This document shows, one piece after another, positions 25,542 to 33,922 of a stretch of DNA of 56,541 nucleotides; within the stretch, counting starts at the first letter, position 1; the number at the start of each line of letters is the position of its first letter. The stretch spans positions 88,754 to 145,294 of the forward strand of contig DHHU01000072.1 in NCBI GenBank assembly GCA_002403445.1, written 5' to 3'. The notes under the pieces are model-generated. The model did not search any database, was not told the DNA's origin, and was given only the letters and a program-made list of their open reading frames with translations. The position numbers were made by a program, and so were the translations under genes. This DNA is from Salinisphaeraceae bacterium UBA4764 (lineage in GTDB: Bacteria > Pseudomonadota > Gammaproteobacteria > Nevskiales > Salinisphaeraceae).

Positions 25542-26825
25542 GTGCATCATAATCCCACACCAGAGTCCAACCGTGTCTTGGTACTCGGTGGCGACGGTTT
25601 TTGCGGCTGGCCCAGTGTGCTGCATTTATCGGCTGCCGGTTACGACGTGGCCATCGTCGACAACCTAGCGAGACGCCAAATCGACGTGGAACTGGAATGT
25701 GAATCGCTGACACCAATTCGGCCTCTCGGCCAGAGACTGGATACGTGGGCTCGTCTTTCAGGCCGCGTCATCCCACATCACCGTTTCGATCTAGCGCGTC
25801 ATTACCAGCGCCTGGTGGATTTATTGCTCGAGTGGCGGCCGGCTACGGTGGTGCATTTCGCCGAACAACGGTCTGCACCCTACTCCATGAAATCGGCCTA
25901 TGAAAAGCGTTATACCATGGAAAACAATCTGGGTGCGACCAACAATCTGCTCACCGCCTTGGTCGAAACTGGTTTGGATGCCCACGTGGTGCACCTCGGC
26001 ACGATGGGGGTGTACGGCTACGGCAGCGCCGGCATGAAGATACCCGAAGGCTATCTCAAGGTAGCGGTGGAAACCGAATCAGGCGAACATGCGGAAAACG
26101 AAATACTGTACCCGACGCATCCGGGGAGCATCTATCACCTGACCAAAAGCCAGGATCAGCTCAGCTTTTACTTTTTCAACAAAAACGACGGTGTCCGCGT
26201 GACTGATCTACATCAGGGCATTGTCTGGGGCACGCAAACCGTGGAAACCGCACGGGATGAACGACTCATTAACCGCTTCGACTACGACGGCGATTTCGGA
26301 ACCGTGCTCAACCGCTTTCTGATGCAGGCGGCGATCAATCATCCGCTGAGCGTACACGGAACCGGCGGCCAGACGCGGGCGTTTATCCACATTCAGGACA
26401 TGGTTCGGTGTATCGAGCTGGCAGTAGCGACGCCACCTGCGCACGGCGATCGCGTGCGTATCTGCAACCAGATGACCGAGACCCACCGAGTGCGGGATCT
26501 CGCACAACTAATTTCGGTCGAAACCGGCGTGGAAATCGCCTATCTCGACAACCCGCGCGTCGAAGCGGTAGAAAACAACCTGCATGCTGCCAACGACTTT
26601 CTGCTGTCACTGGGGCTGGAGCCCATCACTCTCTCGGGTGGTCTACGACGTGAAGTCACTGAAATCGCCGACACCTACGCCCATCGTTGCGACAAATCGA
26701 AAATTATGACTCAGTCCCTTTGGCGCCAACACCCCATCAGGGGAACGAGGCAACACACTACCGAACCGGCTAAACACAAGAACAAACCCCGCACACCTCC
26801 AACAAACTCGGCACTTCGGATTTAA
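25542..26825 (+). CDS. sqdB: UDP-sulfoquinovose synthase SqdB
   Basis: An extended short-chain dehydrogenase of 427 residues that makes UDP-sulfoquinovose from UDP-glucose and sulfite, the head-group donor for sulfolipid. The NAD-binding start is RVLVLGGDGFCGWPSVLHL (11-29), the SqdB signature. The catalytic residues can be placed: Thr154 in HLGTMGVYGYG and Tyr198-x3-Lys202 in YHLTKSQD. Further hallmarks are HFAEQRSAPYSM and the metal-free loop QGIVWGTQT. The GTG start has TAGGTG upstream. About 35 polar residues at the C-terminus (after DKSKIM) exceed the family core. It is divergent from plcP, and both carry Pho boxes. Confidence 0.93.
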   Translation: MHHNPTPESNRVLVLGGDGFCGWPSVLHLSAAGYDVAIVDNLARRQIDVELECESLTPIRPLGQRLDTWARLSGRVIPHHRFDLARHYQRLVDLLLEWRPATVVHFAEQRSAPYSMKSAYEKRYTMENNLGATNNLLTALVETGLDAHVVHLGTMGVYGYGSAGMKIPEGYLKVAVETESGEHAENEILYPTHPGSIYHLTKSQDQLSFYFFNKNDGVRVTDLHQGIVWGTQTVETARDERLINRFDYDGDFGTVLNRFLMQAAINHPLSVHGTGGQTRAFIHIQDMVRCIELAVATPPAHGDRVRICNQMTETHRVRDLAQLISVETGVEIAYLDNPRVEAVENNLHAANDFLLSLGLEPITLSGGLRREVTEIADTYAHRCDKSKIMTQSLWRQHPIRGTRQHTTEPAKHKNKPRTPPTNSALRI

Positions 26826-26968
26826 AACCGATTGACAATCACCAAGCCGGTTACGCTGCGCTACTTCAGAAAACCCGAACAGATGACCAATTATCGGAAT
26901 GTTATACCCCCTCTCACTGGGCTCTAGAGTGGCAGCTGTTTTCCCAGCCCCAATGTCTTTATCGAAAC

Positions 26969-26995
26969 AAAAAAGCCCCGCGTAGCGTCGGGGCT
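26969..26995 (-). terminator. Rho-independent terminator of the porin operon
   Basis: On the minus strand AGCCCCG-ACGCTACG-CGGGGCT followed by TTTTT: a 7-base-pair GC stem, 8-base loop and T-run, located 75 bases after the stop of the small exported protein. The rest of 26826-27069 shows nothing else. Confidence 0.88.
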
Positions 26996-27069
26996 TGAAA
27001 GGCGTGGGGTCTTTCGGAGGGCTTGTTATTGTGGTGTTGAAAACACTCTGAGCCGTGACGATTGTTGGC

Positions 27070-27585
27070 TCAACGATGTTTTTTATGCCATTTCAACCAA
27101 CGCCGGAACTTGCGTCGTTGAGGAGAATTACGTGGCAAATTCTTGAATCGTTGGTAGCGTTGGAACGACTTGAATCGTTGATAGCTGCTCGAAGACTGGC
27201 CTTGGGTACTGGCCCCGTTAGCAGTCGTACGGGCTTCAGCCTCCGTCGCATGGTTTTTAGAATGACTATGGTCATTCATCTCATGGCTGCTGCCGGCACG
27301 AGAAGACGACTCTGACTTGTGTGAATATGAGCCCCCGGAAATATCTCCGGAATGGACGAAAGCCGACTTATTCTTGTTGGTGGAGAATAAGACTGTGCCG
27401 CCATTATTAGATTTGTCGTAATGACCATCACTGAGCAGGCCTGGCCCCTTAGCCGAATCATTAGTACCCGGAAGATAGCCAGTGGCCATGGCTTGGCCGG
27501 ATAAACATCCGGCCAAGCCAAGGACTGCAGCAGTTAAAAGACGTTTGCGAACGATGGGTCGAGTCAACTGCAGCTTAGTGGGCAT
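27070..27585 (-). CDS. Exported Ser/His-rich protein with basic C-terminus, coupled to the porin
   Basis: A 171-residue exported protein I do not recognise. The signal sequence can be read two ways: cleavage near AMA|TG at 34, or as a lipoprotein with the lipobox LAGC and Cys27. Residues 40-130 are Gly/Ser/Asn/His-rich and low in complexity. Residues 134-171 are strongly basic and repetitive (YQRFKSFQRYQRFKNLP, then RRKFRRWLKWHKKHR), faintly like DUF3106-type 'FxxLPPxxRxxFRxRW' repeats. The ATG directly abuts the porin stop (TAAATG), so the two are co-translated and share the porin's Pho box. A role at the outer membrane alongside the porin is plausible but unknown. Confidence 0.75.
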   Translation of the reverse strand: MPTKLQLTRPIVRKRLLTAAVLGLAGCLSGQAMATGYLPGTNDSAKGPGLLSDGHYDKSNNGGTVLFSTNKNKSAFVHSGDISGGSYSHKSESSSRAGSSHEMNDHSHSKNHATEAEARTTANGASTQGQSSSSYQRFKSFQRYQRFKNLPRNSPQRRKFRRWLKWHKKHR

Positions 27586-28761
27586 TTAGAAGAACTTGAT
27601 ACGGAAACCGGTGAACAAGATATTAACATTCTTGACACCATTAGCGATGTGAAGGTGGTTTGCCGAAACATGGTGATAAGCCGCATACATGTTGACCGAT
27701 TTCATCAAGTCATAGACATATGCTACGCCGTAGTTACGCGAAACACTGCTGGAGTTATAGGCGTTATCGGTCTGGCCATAGAACAACTGGACATGGTTCT
27801 TACCGTAGATATATCCCACGCCACCAAAGAAAGTTTGACTATGGTTTTCTTTGTTAGCAGTGTAAATGCCTTTGCTGGGATAGTAAGAGCCGGTGCTTTG
27901 GTAGTAAGTATTGCTATAACTGCGACGCTTATACTGGACGGTGAAGTTCAGACCATTCGGCAGAAGCATTGATGCCGATCCGCCGTATTCATTGAACTGA
28001 GCATTGCTATTAAAGTTATTTTTGTAGTGGCCGTTTGGTCGTACGTCCTTGTTTCGCTGCCCACTGTTCACATAGTCAAGCGCAGCTGCAACTTTGACAC
28101 CGTTATTAAATTGATGCTTGTACTTGGGCGAGATTTCCACGGCACGGCCCTGGTCAAAACTCGCCGCGAGCTTCAAGCCTTTATAGGATGGCGAGTCATA
28201 GCGGATCGTATTAACTCGTGACAGGGCATCATAACTGTTATAGACCTGTTTGATTTTAACGGCACTCTTCCCATTGCCATTCAGCATTGTGATGTTGCCG
28301 AAGTAATCATGGACTGGAGTTCCGCCACCCAGGTCCGTGGTGCCAGAGAGGTCAACTTTCGATGTGCTGTTGGCCGCACCGTCTGTCTTGCCTAAAGTCA
28401 GCTTGCCGTAAGGACCCTTGATGTAAACATTGGCTTGTCGATTCTGCAGACCGGGACCACCTGCACTGTTGTGGATATCAAAGTGGCTGGACTGGTTCGC
28501 ACCCAAGCCCTCGACCCACTGAAATCCAACGCTTAGGTTGGGATCGACTTTCTGGCTACCTGAAAAACCAAACCGCGAATCCGAAGAGTGATTATCGACA
28601 AAGCCGACACCGGCACTCTTACCGTTTGTAGCACCGATGATAGCCCGGTTGACCTGACCGGAAATTTTAAAACTAAGTGCCTGGGCCGACGGCACCGCAA
28701 CGATAAATGCGGCGGCAGCCAAGCTTCCAGCCATACCGATAGAATAACTCTTTCGAGACAT
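27586..28761 (-). CDS. Outer-membrane porin (Gram-negative OmpC-like type)
   Basis: A 391-residue trimeric-porin-type beta-barrel. The signal peptide (1-29) ends in AQA-LS; the mature N-terminus FKISGQVNRAIIGATNG and the final strand NVNILFTGFRIKFF, with C-terminal Phe, are typical. Alternating amphipathic strands with Tyr/Phe girdles run throughout, and KLTLGKTDGAANSTSK marks the constriction-loop region. A Pho box lies about 150 bases upstream, so this is likely the phosphate-starvation porin, a functional analogue of PhoE/OprP, although selectivity cannot be read from sequence. The ATG is preceded by CAGGGAGTTCCC. It is followed without a gap by the small exported protein and then a terminator. 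Confidence 0.9.
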   Translation of the reverse strand: MSRKSYSIGMAGSLAAAAFIVAVPSAQALSFKISGQVNRAIIGATNGKSAGVGFVDNHSSDSRFGFSGSQKVDPNLSVGFQWVEGLGANQSSHFDIHNSAGGPGLQNRQANVYIKGPYGKLTLGKTDGAANSTSKVDLSGTTDLGGGTPVHDYFGNITMLNGNGKSAVKIKQVYNSYDALSRVNTIRYDSPSYKGLKLAASFDQGRAVEISPKYKHQFNNGVKVAAALDYVNSGQRNKDVRPNGHYKNNFNSNAQFNEYGGSASMLLPNGLNFTVQYKRRSYSNTYYQSTGSYYPSKGIYTANKENHSQTFFGGVGYIYGKNHVQLFYGQTDNAYNSSSVSRNYGVAYVYDLMKSVNMYAAYHHVSANHLHIANGVKNVNILFTGFRIKFF

Positions 28762-29064
28762 TGGGAACTCCCTGGTGTTTAGTATGAAACACGCTGGCTT
28801 GATTAGTAACGGCCAGCGCAGCTCCCGTTCGCTTGCCAGTCCGGCATTTGAACGACAAACGCCATTAAAAGCTTTTTTTGTTACATTTTTGTTTAACTCA
28901 CGCCTTCGGATATGAAGCTTTTGTTACAGAAACCATTTTGTTGACTAATCCTGATATCAGTCTGATGCGGTAGCCATGCACCCAATTTGCTGATATAGGG
29001 GCCCGCCCGGTCTTGCGAAATCTAAGATGAATGGCTTAAGTCAGGTTAACGCGCAGCAGCCAGC
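28762..29064. other. Regulatory gap between phoR and the porin
   Basis: A gap of about 300 bases with no coding frame of interest. It is AT-rich around 28860-28945, where the porin's Pho box and promoter lie. The roughly 110 bases between the Pho-box promoter and the porin ATG form a long leader. I see no terminator behind phoR. Confidence 0.5.
28912..28929 (-). promoter_or_regulatory. Pho box of the porin operon
   Basis: CTGTAAC-AAAA-GCTTCAT on the minus strand, a two-times-7-base repeat with 4-base spacer, 151 bases before the porin ATG. An additional partial half-site (ATGTAAC) lies about 35 bases further downstream. Confidence 0.65.
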
Positions 29065-30462
29065 CTAGCCGGAAGCAACGTTGCGCCGACTGCCATCGTT
29101 GGCAATTGTGGATTGCTCGCCTGGGTCTGGCTCCGCCAACTCGCAGCGGTTGTTCGGGAACCGGCAGATAAAGCGCGACCCTTGTCCCGGAGTGCTATGC
29201 ACGACGAGGTCTGCGTCATGGCATTTCAAGGCGTGCTTGACAATGGCCAGCCCCAGTCCGGTGCCCCCCCGCGCAGAGTCCCGACCGGTGTCGGCTCGAT
29301 AGAAACGTTCCGTCAGACGCGGGATGTGCTCAGGTGCGATTCCCTCCCCCGTGTCGGCCACGACCAGCTCGGCATGGTCTCCAATGTAGCTCCAAGTCAA
29401 GCTAATCAGTCCATTGGCCGGCGTATGCCGTTGCGCGTTGGTCACAAGATTGGAGACGATGCTCTCAAACCGTCGTTCGTCGCCATGCAGAAGCAACGAC
29501 TCGTCCACTTCCGTGGTAGCAATTGTTGCACCGTCGCTGGGCTGCTGCTGGGTTACGCGCTGGATGACGGAGGCCACATCGATCCAGTCCGGGGCCTTAT
29601 TATCGGTTTCCGAATCGAGGCGAGCCAACTCCAACAAGTCGTCGATCATACGGTCCATGCGCGCGGACTCGGCCCGCATCTGGCTGATCGGAGATTGCCA
29701 ATCGCGAAACGCTTCGGAATCAGCGGCTTCGCTATCCAGCATTTCCAGATAGCCCCTAACGACGGTCAACGGGGTTCGAAGTTCATGCGAGGCGTTGGCC
29801 ACGAAATCTCGCCTGGCGGCCTCGGCCCGTCGCCGTTGACTCACATCGCGAGCGATCAGAAGGCGCTGGCCGTTGCCGTAAGGAATGAGCTGAATAGCCA
29901 GAACGAGGTCGGCGTCAACGGGCGCAGTAATTTCGACGCTTGCTGTCCCATCAGTGGGCTCGGAGGCTAAAAAAGCCCGAAAATCCGGATCACGTATGAG
30001 ATTGGTCACGCGCTGTCCGCGATCGGCTTGTGGCCGCAGTCCAAAGAGCCGAACGGCGGCATCGTTAAACCAGACGATGTCACGTTGATTGTCGAGGACC
30101 ACGGCCGCATCAGGTAGCGCCGCAGTCGATGCCTGAAATTCGCTGACAATACGCCCTAGCCTTTTCTTGCGCCGCCGGTTGCGTTGTTTGAGCCGATACA
30201 ATTCATCGTAGATTTCCTGCCAGACGCCCACACCGTAAGCCGGTTCGACACGATCGGAAATCAGCCACTGATGGAGCTGATAGGCATTGTAAAGCTGCAA
30301 CATCAAGTAGAGAGTGAGAGCGATCAACAGCACGCCGAGGATCATGCCCGCCAGTTCTCCGACCGCAGAGGCTAACCCCAGCCAGCCCGCCACTAGACAC
30401 ATTTCGCGTCGCCAGGGATGCGCTGTTTTAAGTGCCAAGGCTACGCTGCCGGAATCGCCCAA
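29065..30462 (-). CDS. phoR: Phosphate regulon sensor kinase PhoR
   Basis: A membrane histidine kinase of about 465 residues that phosphorylates PhoB when Pi is low. It has hydrophobic helices at about 22-60, the charged linker RLKQRNRRRKKRLGRIVSEFQ, a PAS domain (about 112-215, ALPDAAVVLDNQRDIVWFNDAA), HisKA with His226 in NASHELRTPLTVVRGYLEML, and HATPase motifs VTNAQRHTP, VADTGEGIAPEH and GGTGLGLAIVKH. The arrangement and spacing are the same as in E. coli PhoR. The frame starts with TTG at 30462, 21 bases after phoB; the first ATG (30402) would cut into the first helix, so the TTG is preferred. The last 20 residues are a variable polar tail. Confidence 0.94.
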   Translation of the reverse strand: MGDSGSVALALKTAHPWRREMCLVAGWLGLASAVGELAGMILGVLLIALTLYLMLQLYNAYQLHQWLISDRVEPAYGVGVWQEIYDELYRLKQRNRRRKKRLGRIVSEFQASTAALPDAAVVLDNQRDIVWFNDAAVRLFGLRPQADRGQRVTNLIRDPDFRAFLASEPTDGTASVEITAPVDADLVLAIQLIPYGNGQRLLIARDVSQRRRAEAARRDFVANASHELRTPLTVVRGYLEMLDSEAADSEAFRDWQSPISQMRAESARMDRMIDDLLELARLDSETDNKAPDWIDVASVIQRVTQQQPSDGATIATTEVDESLLLHGDERRFESIVSNLVTNAQRHTPANGLISLTWSYIGDHAELVVADTGEGIAPEHIPRLTERFYRADTGRDSARGGTGLGLAIVKHALKCHDADLVVHSTPGQGSRFICRFPNNRCELAEPDPGEQSTIANDGSRRNVASG

Positions 30463-30483
30463 GTCGACAATTAGAGTCGTTCT

Positions 30484-31179
30484 CTAGGCCGCGCGGTCGG
30501 AAAAACGATAGCCGCTGCCGCGCACAGTCTGAATAACTTGGTCGCAGGCCACTGGCGACAGAGCCTGTCTGAGACGCCGGATATGCACGTCGACCGTGCG
30601 CTCTTCCACGAACACGTTTTGCCCCCAGACTTGATCAAGCAACTGGGCGCGGGTGTAAACCCGTTCGGGATGGCCCATGAAAAACTGAAGCAGCCGGAAT
30701 TCAGTGGGACCAAGATTAACGGCCTGCTCTCCGGCCGCCACGCGCTGACACGCAGCATCCAGGGCCAGCGACTCGGACTCCAGAATTGCATTTTCACCGC
30801 CAGGCAACGTCCGCCGCAGTACAGCGCGGACCCGCGCCACGAGTTCCGCCGACGAGAACGGTTTGGTGATGTAATCATCTGCGCCCAGATCCAATCCCCG
30901 CACCCGGTCGTCGGATTCAGTCCGAGCCGTGACCATGATGATGGGCAGTTCGGCAGTGGCGTCCGTACGACGCCACTCACGCGCCAGTTCCAGTCCCGAA
31001 ACATCCGGTAGCATCCAGTCGAGCAACACCAAGCCCGGCCGTCGATCGGCCACGGCAAGCCGCGCTTCTTCCCCGTTGCCTACGACCTCCACCTCGAAAC
31101 CGGCCCGGTCAACGGCAAAACGGATCATGTCGCGAACCGCTGTTTCGTCTTCAACTACCAATACGTGCTGATTTCTCAT
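30484..31179 (-). CDS. phoB: Phosphate regulon response regulator PhoB
   Basis: An OmpR-family regulator of 231 residues. The receiver domain begins HVLVVEDETAVRDMIRF with the phospho-acceptor Asp54 in LLDWMLPD and the switch lysine in DDYITKPFSSAEL. The winged-helix domain contains NLGPTEFRLLQFFMGHPERVYTRAQLLDQVWG and VDVHIRRLRQAL, which bind Pho boxes. The open frame runs up to a TTG at 31206, but the ATG at 31179 with GGTGAG six bases upstream gives the standard N-terminus, so I use it. It is the first gene of phoB-phoR, with its own Pho box, implying autoregulation. Confidence 0.96.
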   Translation of the reverse strand: MRNQHVLVVEDETAVRDMIRFAVDRAGFEVEVVGNGEEARLAVADRRPGLVLLDWMLPDVSGLELAREWRRTDATAELPIIMVTARTESDDRVRGLDLGADDYITKPFSSAELVARVRAVLRRTLPGGENAILESESLALDAACQRVAAGEQAVNLGPTEFRLLQFFMGHPERVYTRAQLLDQVWGQNVFVEERTVDVHIRRLRQALSPVACDQVIQTVRGSGYRFSDRAA

Positions 31180-31226
31180 CAACTCACCGAATAGGTCATG
31201 ACTCAAAGCAAAGCTAAAACGGATTT

Positions 31227-31244
31227 ATTACAAAGCAATGACAG
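31227..31244 (-). promoter_or_regulatory. Pho box of phoBR
   Basis: CTGTCAT-TGCT-TTGTAAT on the minus strand, with a perfect consensus first half. It ends 47 bases before the phoB ATG, consistent with positive autoregulation. Confidence 0.78.
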
Positions 31245-31291
31245 GCAAGTGGGCTGCGCAGTTACCGATGAACGGCACCCGGAATCACGCC

Positions 31292-33901
31292 TCACCCCGC
31301 TAGTCCGGCTGATACAACTTCTGAAACGTTGCTCGATAACGACTGTTCATTCAGTGTCTTAAGTATATCGCGTAGACCTTCGGCGTAAGGCGAGGCATAG
31401 CGACGCCAAGGCACCACGATGCCGGCAAGTGCGGCGGCGAGCTGCGGATTGATCGCGTCCAGGCGCTCGATCTCGGAACGCATCAATGCATAGCCCGTGC
31501 CGTCCTTGCAATGAAAGCCTTCGGGATTGCCGCGCGCAAAGCCACCGAGAATAGAACGAACCCGATTGGGATTGGTGTTGTCGATTGCGGGATCGGCCAG
31601 CAGTTCACGCACCCGCTCGATACTGTCGTCGCGCCGCGCTCCGGCCTGCAGCGAGCGGTATTTATCCATGACCAGTGGATAATCAGCAAAGCGTGCCGCA
31701 AAATCCGCTAGGGCCTGCTCGCGCTGGGCTCCTGGTTGATCATTGAGTACGGTCAGTGCAACCACACGGTCGGTCTGGTTATCAGCATTCGTGTAGAGTT
31801 CGAGTGCCTGATCGAGTGCCTTGGCGTCACCACTGGCTACCAGATAATCCAGCGCAATCGAGAACAGTCGACGACGCCCCACCGCTTCAGGGGTGAAAGC
31901 GTACGCTTCGCTGGGCGCAAAACGAGCAAGAACATTGTCAAACGTCGCATAAAATCGCTGGCCGATCTGCTGCTTTAAGCCGCGTCGAGCCTCGGCGACG
32001 GCAATCGGATCGATGGGGGGAGTGGTGTCGCTGATGCGCGCTGAACTTGGCAGCGTAAGCATTTCAGCGGCCAGTTCCCGATCGGCCGGCAACCCGTCGA
32101 GCAGTCCAGTCAAGGCATCCTGAATAGCGGCCGACGGCTCATTTGGCGCATGGTCGTTTCTAACTGCCTCGACATCGGCCTGCAACTGCCGCAGGAACAA
32201 TGTTTGCAGGGCGTCCCAGCGGGAAACCGGATCGCTGTCAATACGCGCCAAGGTCGCCAGATCGGATTCAGACTGGGCATACTCAATGCGCACTGGGGCG
32301 CTCATGCCGCGCAAAAATGATACCACCGGCTGGTTGGTAAAACCCTCGAACGTCCAGGTCTCGCTGGCTTTTGTGAGGCGCCGGACCCGAGATCGTGACG
32401 TTTCGGCGCGCGCCGGGCCCTCCGGCTGAAAAAAAGCCAGTTCAATGGGAATATCAAAGGCCGGTTTCTCGGGTTGATCGGGTGTCGGTGGGGTCGACTG
32501 CTTCAATTCCAGCGTCAGCGTTCCGTTGGCATAGATGGGCTCGACCGACACAGTGGGGGTGCCTGCATTGGCATACCACGCACGGAATTGCCTCAAATCC
32601 AGACCAGTAGCTTCTTCGATGGCGACGACAAAATCTTCTATAGTCACGGCTTGGCCATCGTGCTTGTCAAGATAAAAGCCCACCGCCTTCGTGAAGGCTT
32701 CCCGGCCGGCAATCGTGGCCATCATGCGGATCAGTTCAGCGCCTTTTTCATACACCGTGATGGTGTAGAAATTGTTCATCTCGACGTAGGAATCAGGGCG
32801 TACGGGATGGGCGCGTGGACCCGCGTCCTCGGCGAATTGCACATCACGAATCATGCGCACCTGCTGGATGCGTGCTACCCCAGGTGATCCCTGGTCGGCC
32901 GAGAACTGATGTTCGCGAAACACCGTCAGCCCCTCTTTCAAAGAGAGCTGAAACCAGTCGCGGCACGTGACTCGATTGCCGGTGTAGTTGTGAAAATATT
33001 CGTGCGCGACCACGTCGCGAACGCGGGCGAAATCGGCGTCGGTCGCGGTATCGGTACGGGCCAGCACGCAGGCGGTATTGAAGATGTTTAGGCCCTTGTT
33101 TTCCATTGCCCCCATGTTGAAACTGTCGACTGCCACCACCGAATAGCGATCGAGGTCGCATTCCAGGCCATAAGTTGACTCGTCCCACGCCATGGCCTGT
33201 TTCAACGAGGCCATGGCGTGGCCGCACTGGTCCTCGCTACCGTGCTCAGTGTAGAACGCCAGCTCAATGCGGCGACCGGAACGCGTTTGATAGGTGTCGT
33301 TGATTTCGGCCAGATCGCCAGCCACAAGCGCAAACAGATAGCAGGGTTTGGGCCATGGGTCGACAAAGACGGCGGTATGGCGGCCATTCTCGTGTTGTTC
33401 GTACTGGGTGCGGTTGCCGCCGGCCAAAAGGTTCGGGTAGGTGGTCGCGTCGGCGGTAATTCGTGTGGTGAACCGCGTCATCACGTCCGGTCGATCAGGG
33501 AAATACACAATGCGTGAAAAGCCGGTCGCCTCGCACTGGGTACACAGGATCGATCCCGATATATACAAGCCTTCAAGGGCGGTGTTGGCCGACGGATCGA
33601 TACGGACTACAAGCTCAATGTCACATTGGGCCGGCAACATCCGCAAGAGCAGACCGCTATCAGTGACTTCAAAACGGTCGTCGGCCGGTTGCTCACCGTC
33701 GAGCGTGAGCGACTCCAGATCCATCTGTCGGCCGTCAAGCCAGAGGTCGCCTTGCTCGGCGCTGGTCTTACGGGCCACGCGATAGCGGGCCGTGACACGC
33801 GTATCTTGGGCATCAAGGTCAAATGACAAATCCGCGGACTCGATGGCAAAGTCTGGCGCGCGGTAATCGGCGCGGTGCTTACGCTCAGGCTGGTCGCTCA
33901 C
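31292..33901 (-). CDS. pepN: Aminopeptidase N
   Basis: A cytoplasmic M1-family zinc aminopeptidase of 869 residues, close to E. coli PepN. The substrate-binding GAMEN motif (in FNMGAMENKGLNIF) and the zinc site HEYFHNYTGN with its downstream Glu (LKEGLTVFREHQFS) are intact, and the C-terminal helical arch domain is complete. The GTG start at 33901 has GGAG five bases upstream. The gene begins 21 bases after the alpha/beta hydrolase gene on the same strand, so they may form one transcript. Confidence 0.96.
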   Translation of the reverse strand: MSDQPERKHRADYRAPDFAIESADLSFDLDAQDTRVTARYRVARKTSAEQGDLWLDGRQMDLESLTLDGEQPADDRFEVTDSGLLLRMLPAQCDIELVVRIDPSANTALEGLYISGSILCTQCEATGFSRIVYFPDRPDVMTRFTTRITADATTYPNLLAGGNRTQYEQHENGRHTAVFVDPWPKPCYLFALVAGDLAEINDTYQTRSGRRIELAFYTEHGSEDQCGHAMASLKQAMAWDESTYGLECDLDRYSVVAVDSFNMGAMENKGLNIFNTACVLARTDTATDADFARVRDVVAHEYFHNYTGNRVTCRDWFQLSLKEGLTVFREHQFSADQGSPGVARIQQVRMIRDVQFAEDAGPRAHPVRPDSYVEMNNFYTITVYEKGAELIRMMATIAGREAFTKAVGFYLDKHDGQAVTIEDFVVAIEEATGLDLRQFRAWYANAGTPTVSVEPIYANGTLTLELKQSTPPTPDQPEKPAFDIPIELAFFQPEGPARAETSRSRVRRLTKASETWTFEGFTNQPVVSFLRGMSAPVRIEYAQSESDLATLARIDSDPVSRWDALQTLFLRQLQADVEAVRNDHAPNEPSAAIQDALTGLLDGLPADRELAAEMLTLPSSARISDTTPPIDPIAVAEARRGLKQQIGQRFYATFDNVLARFAPSEAYAFTPEAVGRRRLFSIALDYLVASGDAKALDQALELYTNADNQTDRVVALTVLNDQPGAQREQALADFAARFADYPLVMDKYRSLQAGARRDDSIERVRELLADPAIDNTNPNRVRSILGGFARGNPEGFHCKDGTGYALMRSEIERLDAINPQLAAALAGIVVPWRRYASPYAEGLRDILKTLNEQSLSSNVSEVVSAGLAG

Positions 33902-33922
33902 AAAAACTCCGAAACGTTGGAA

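Noticed and set aside
29113..29970. A 285-codon frame antisense to phoR.
   Set aside because: It lies entirely opposite conserved phoR kinase and PAS motifs and has no family features; long antisense frames are expected at this GC content.
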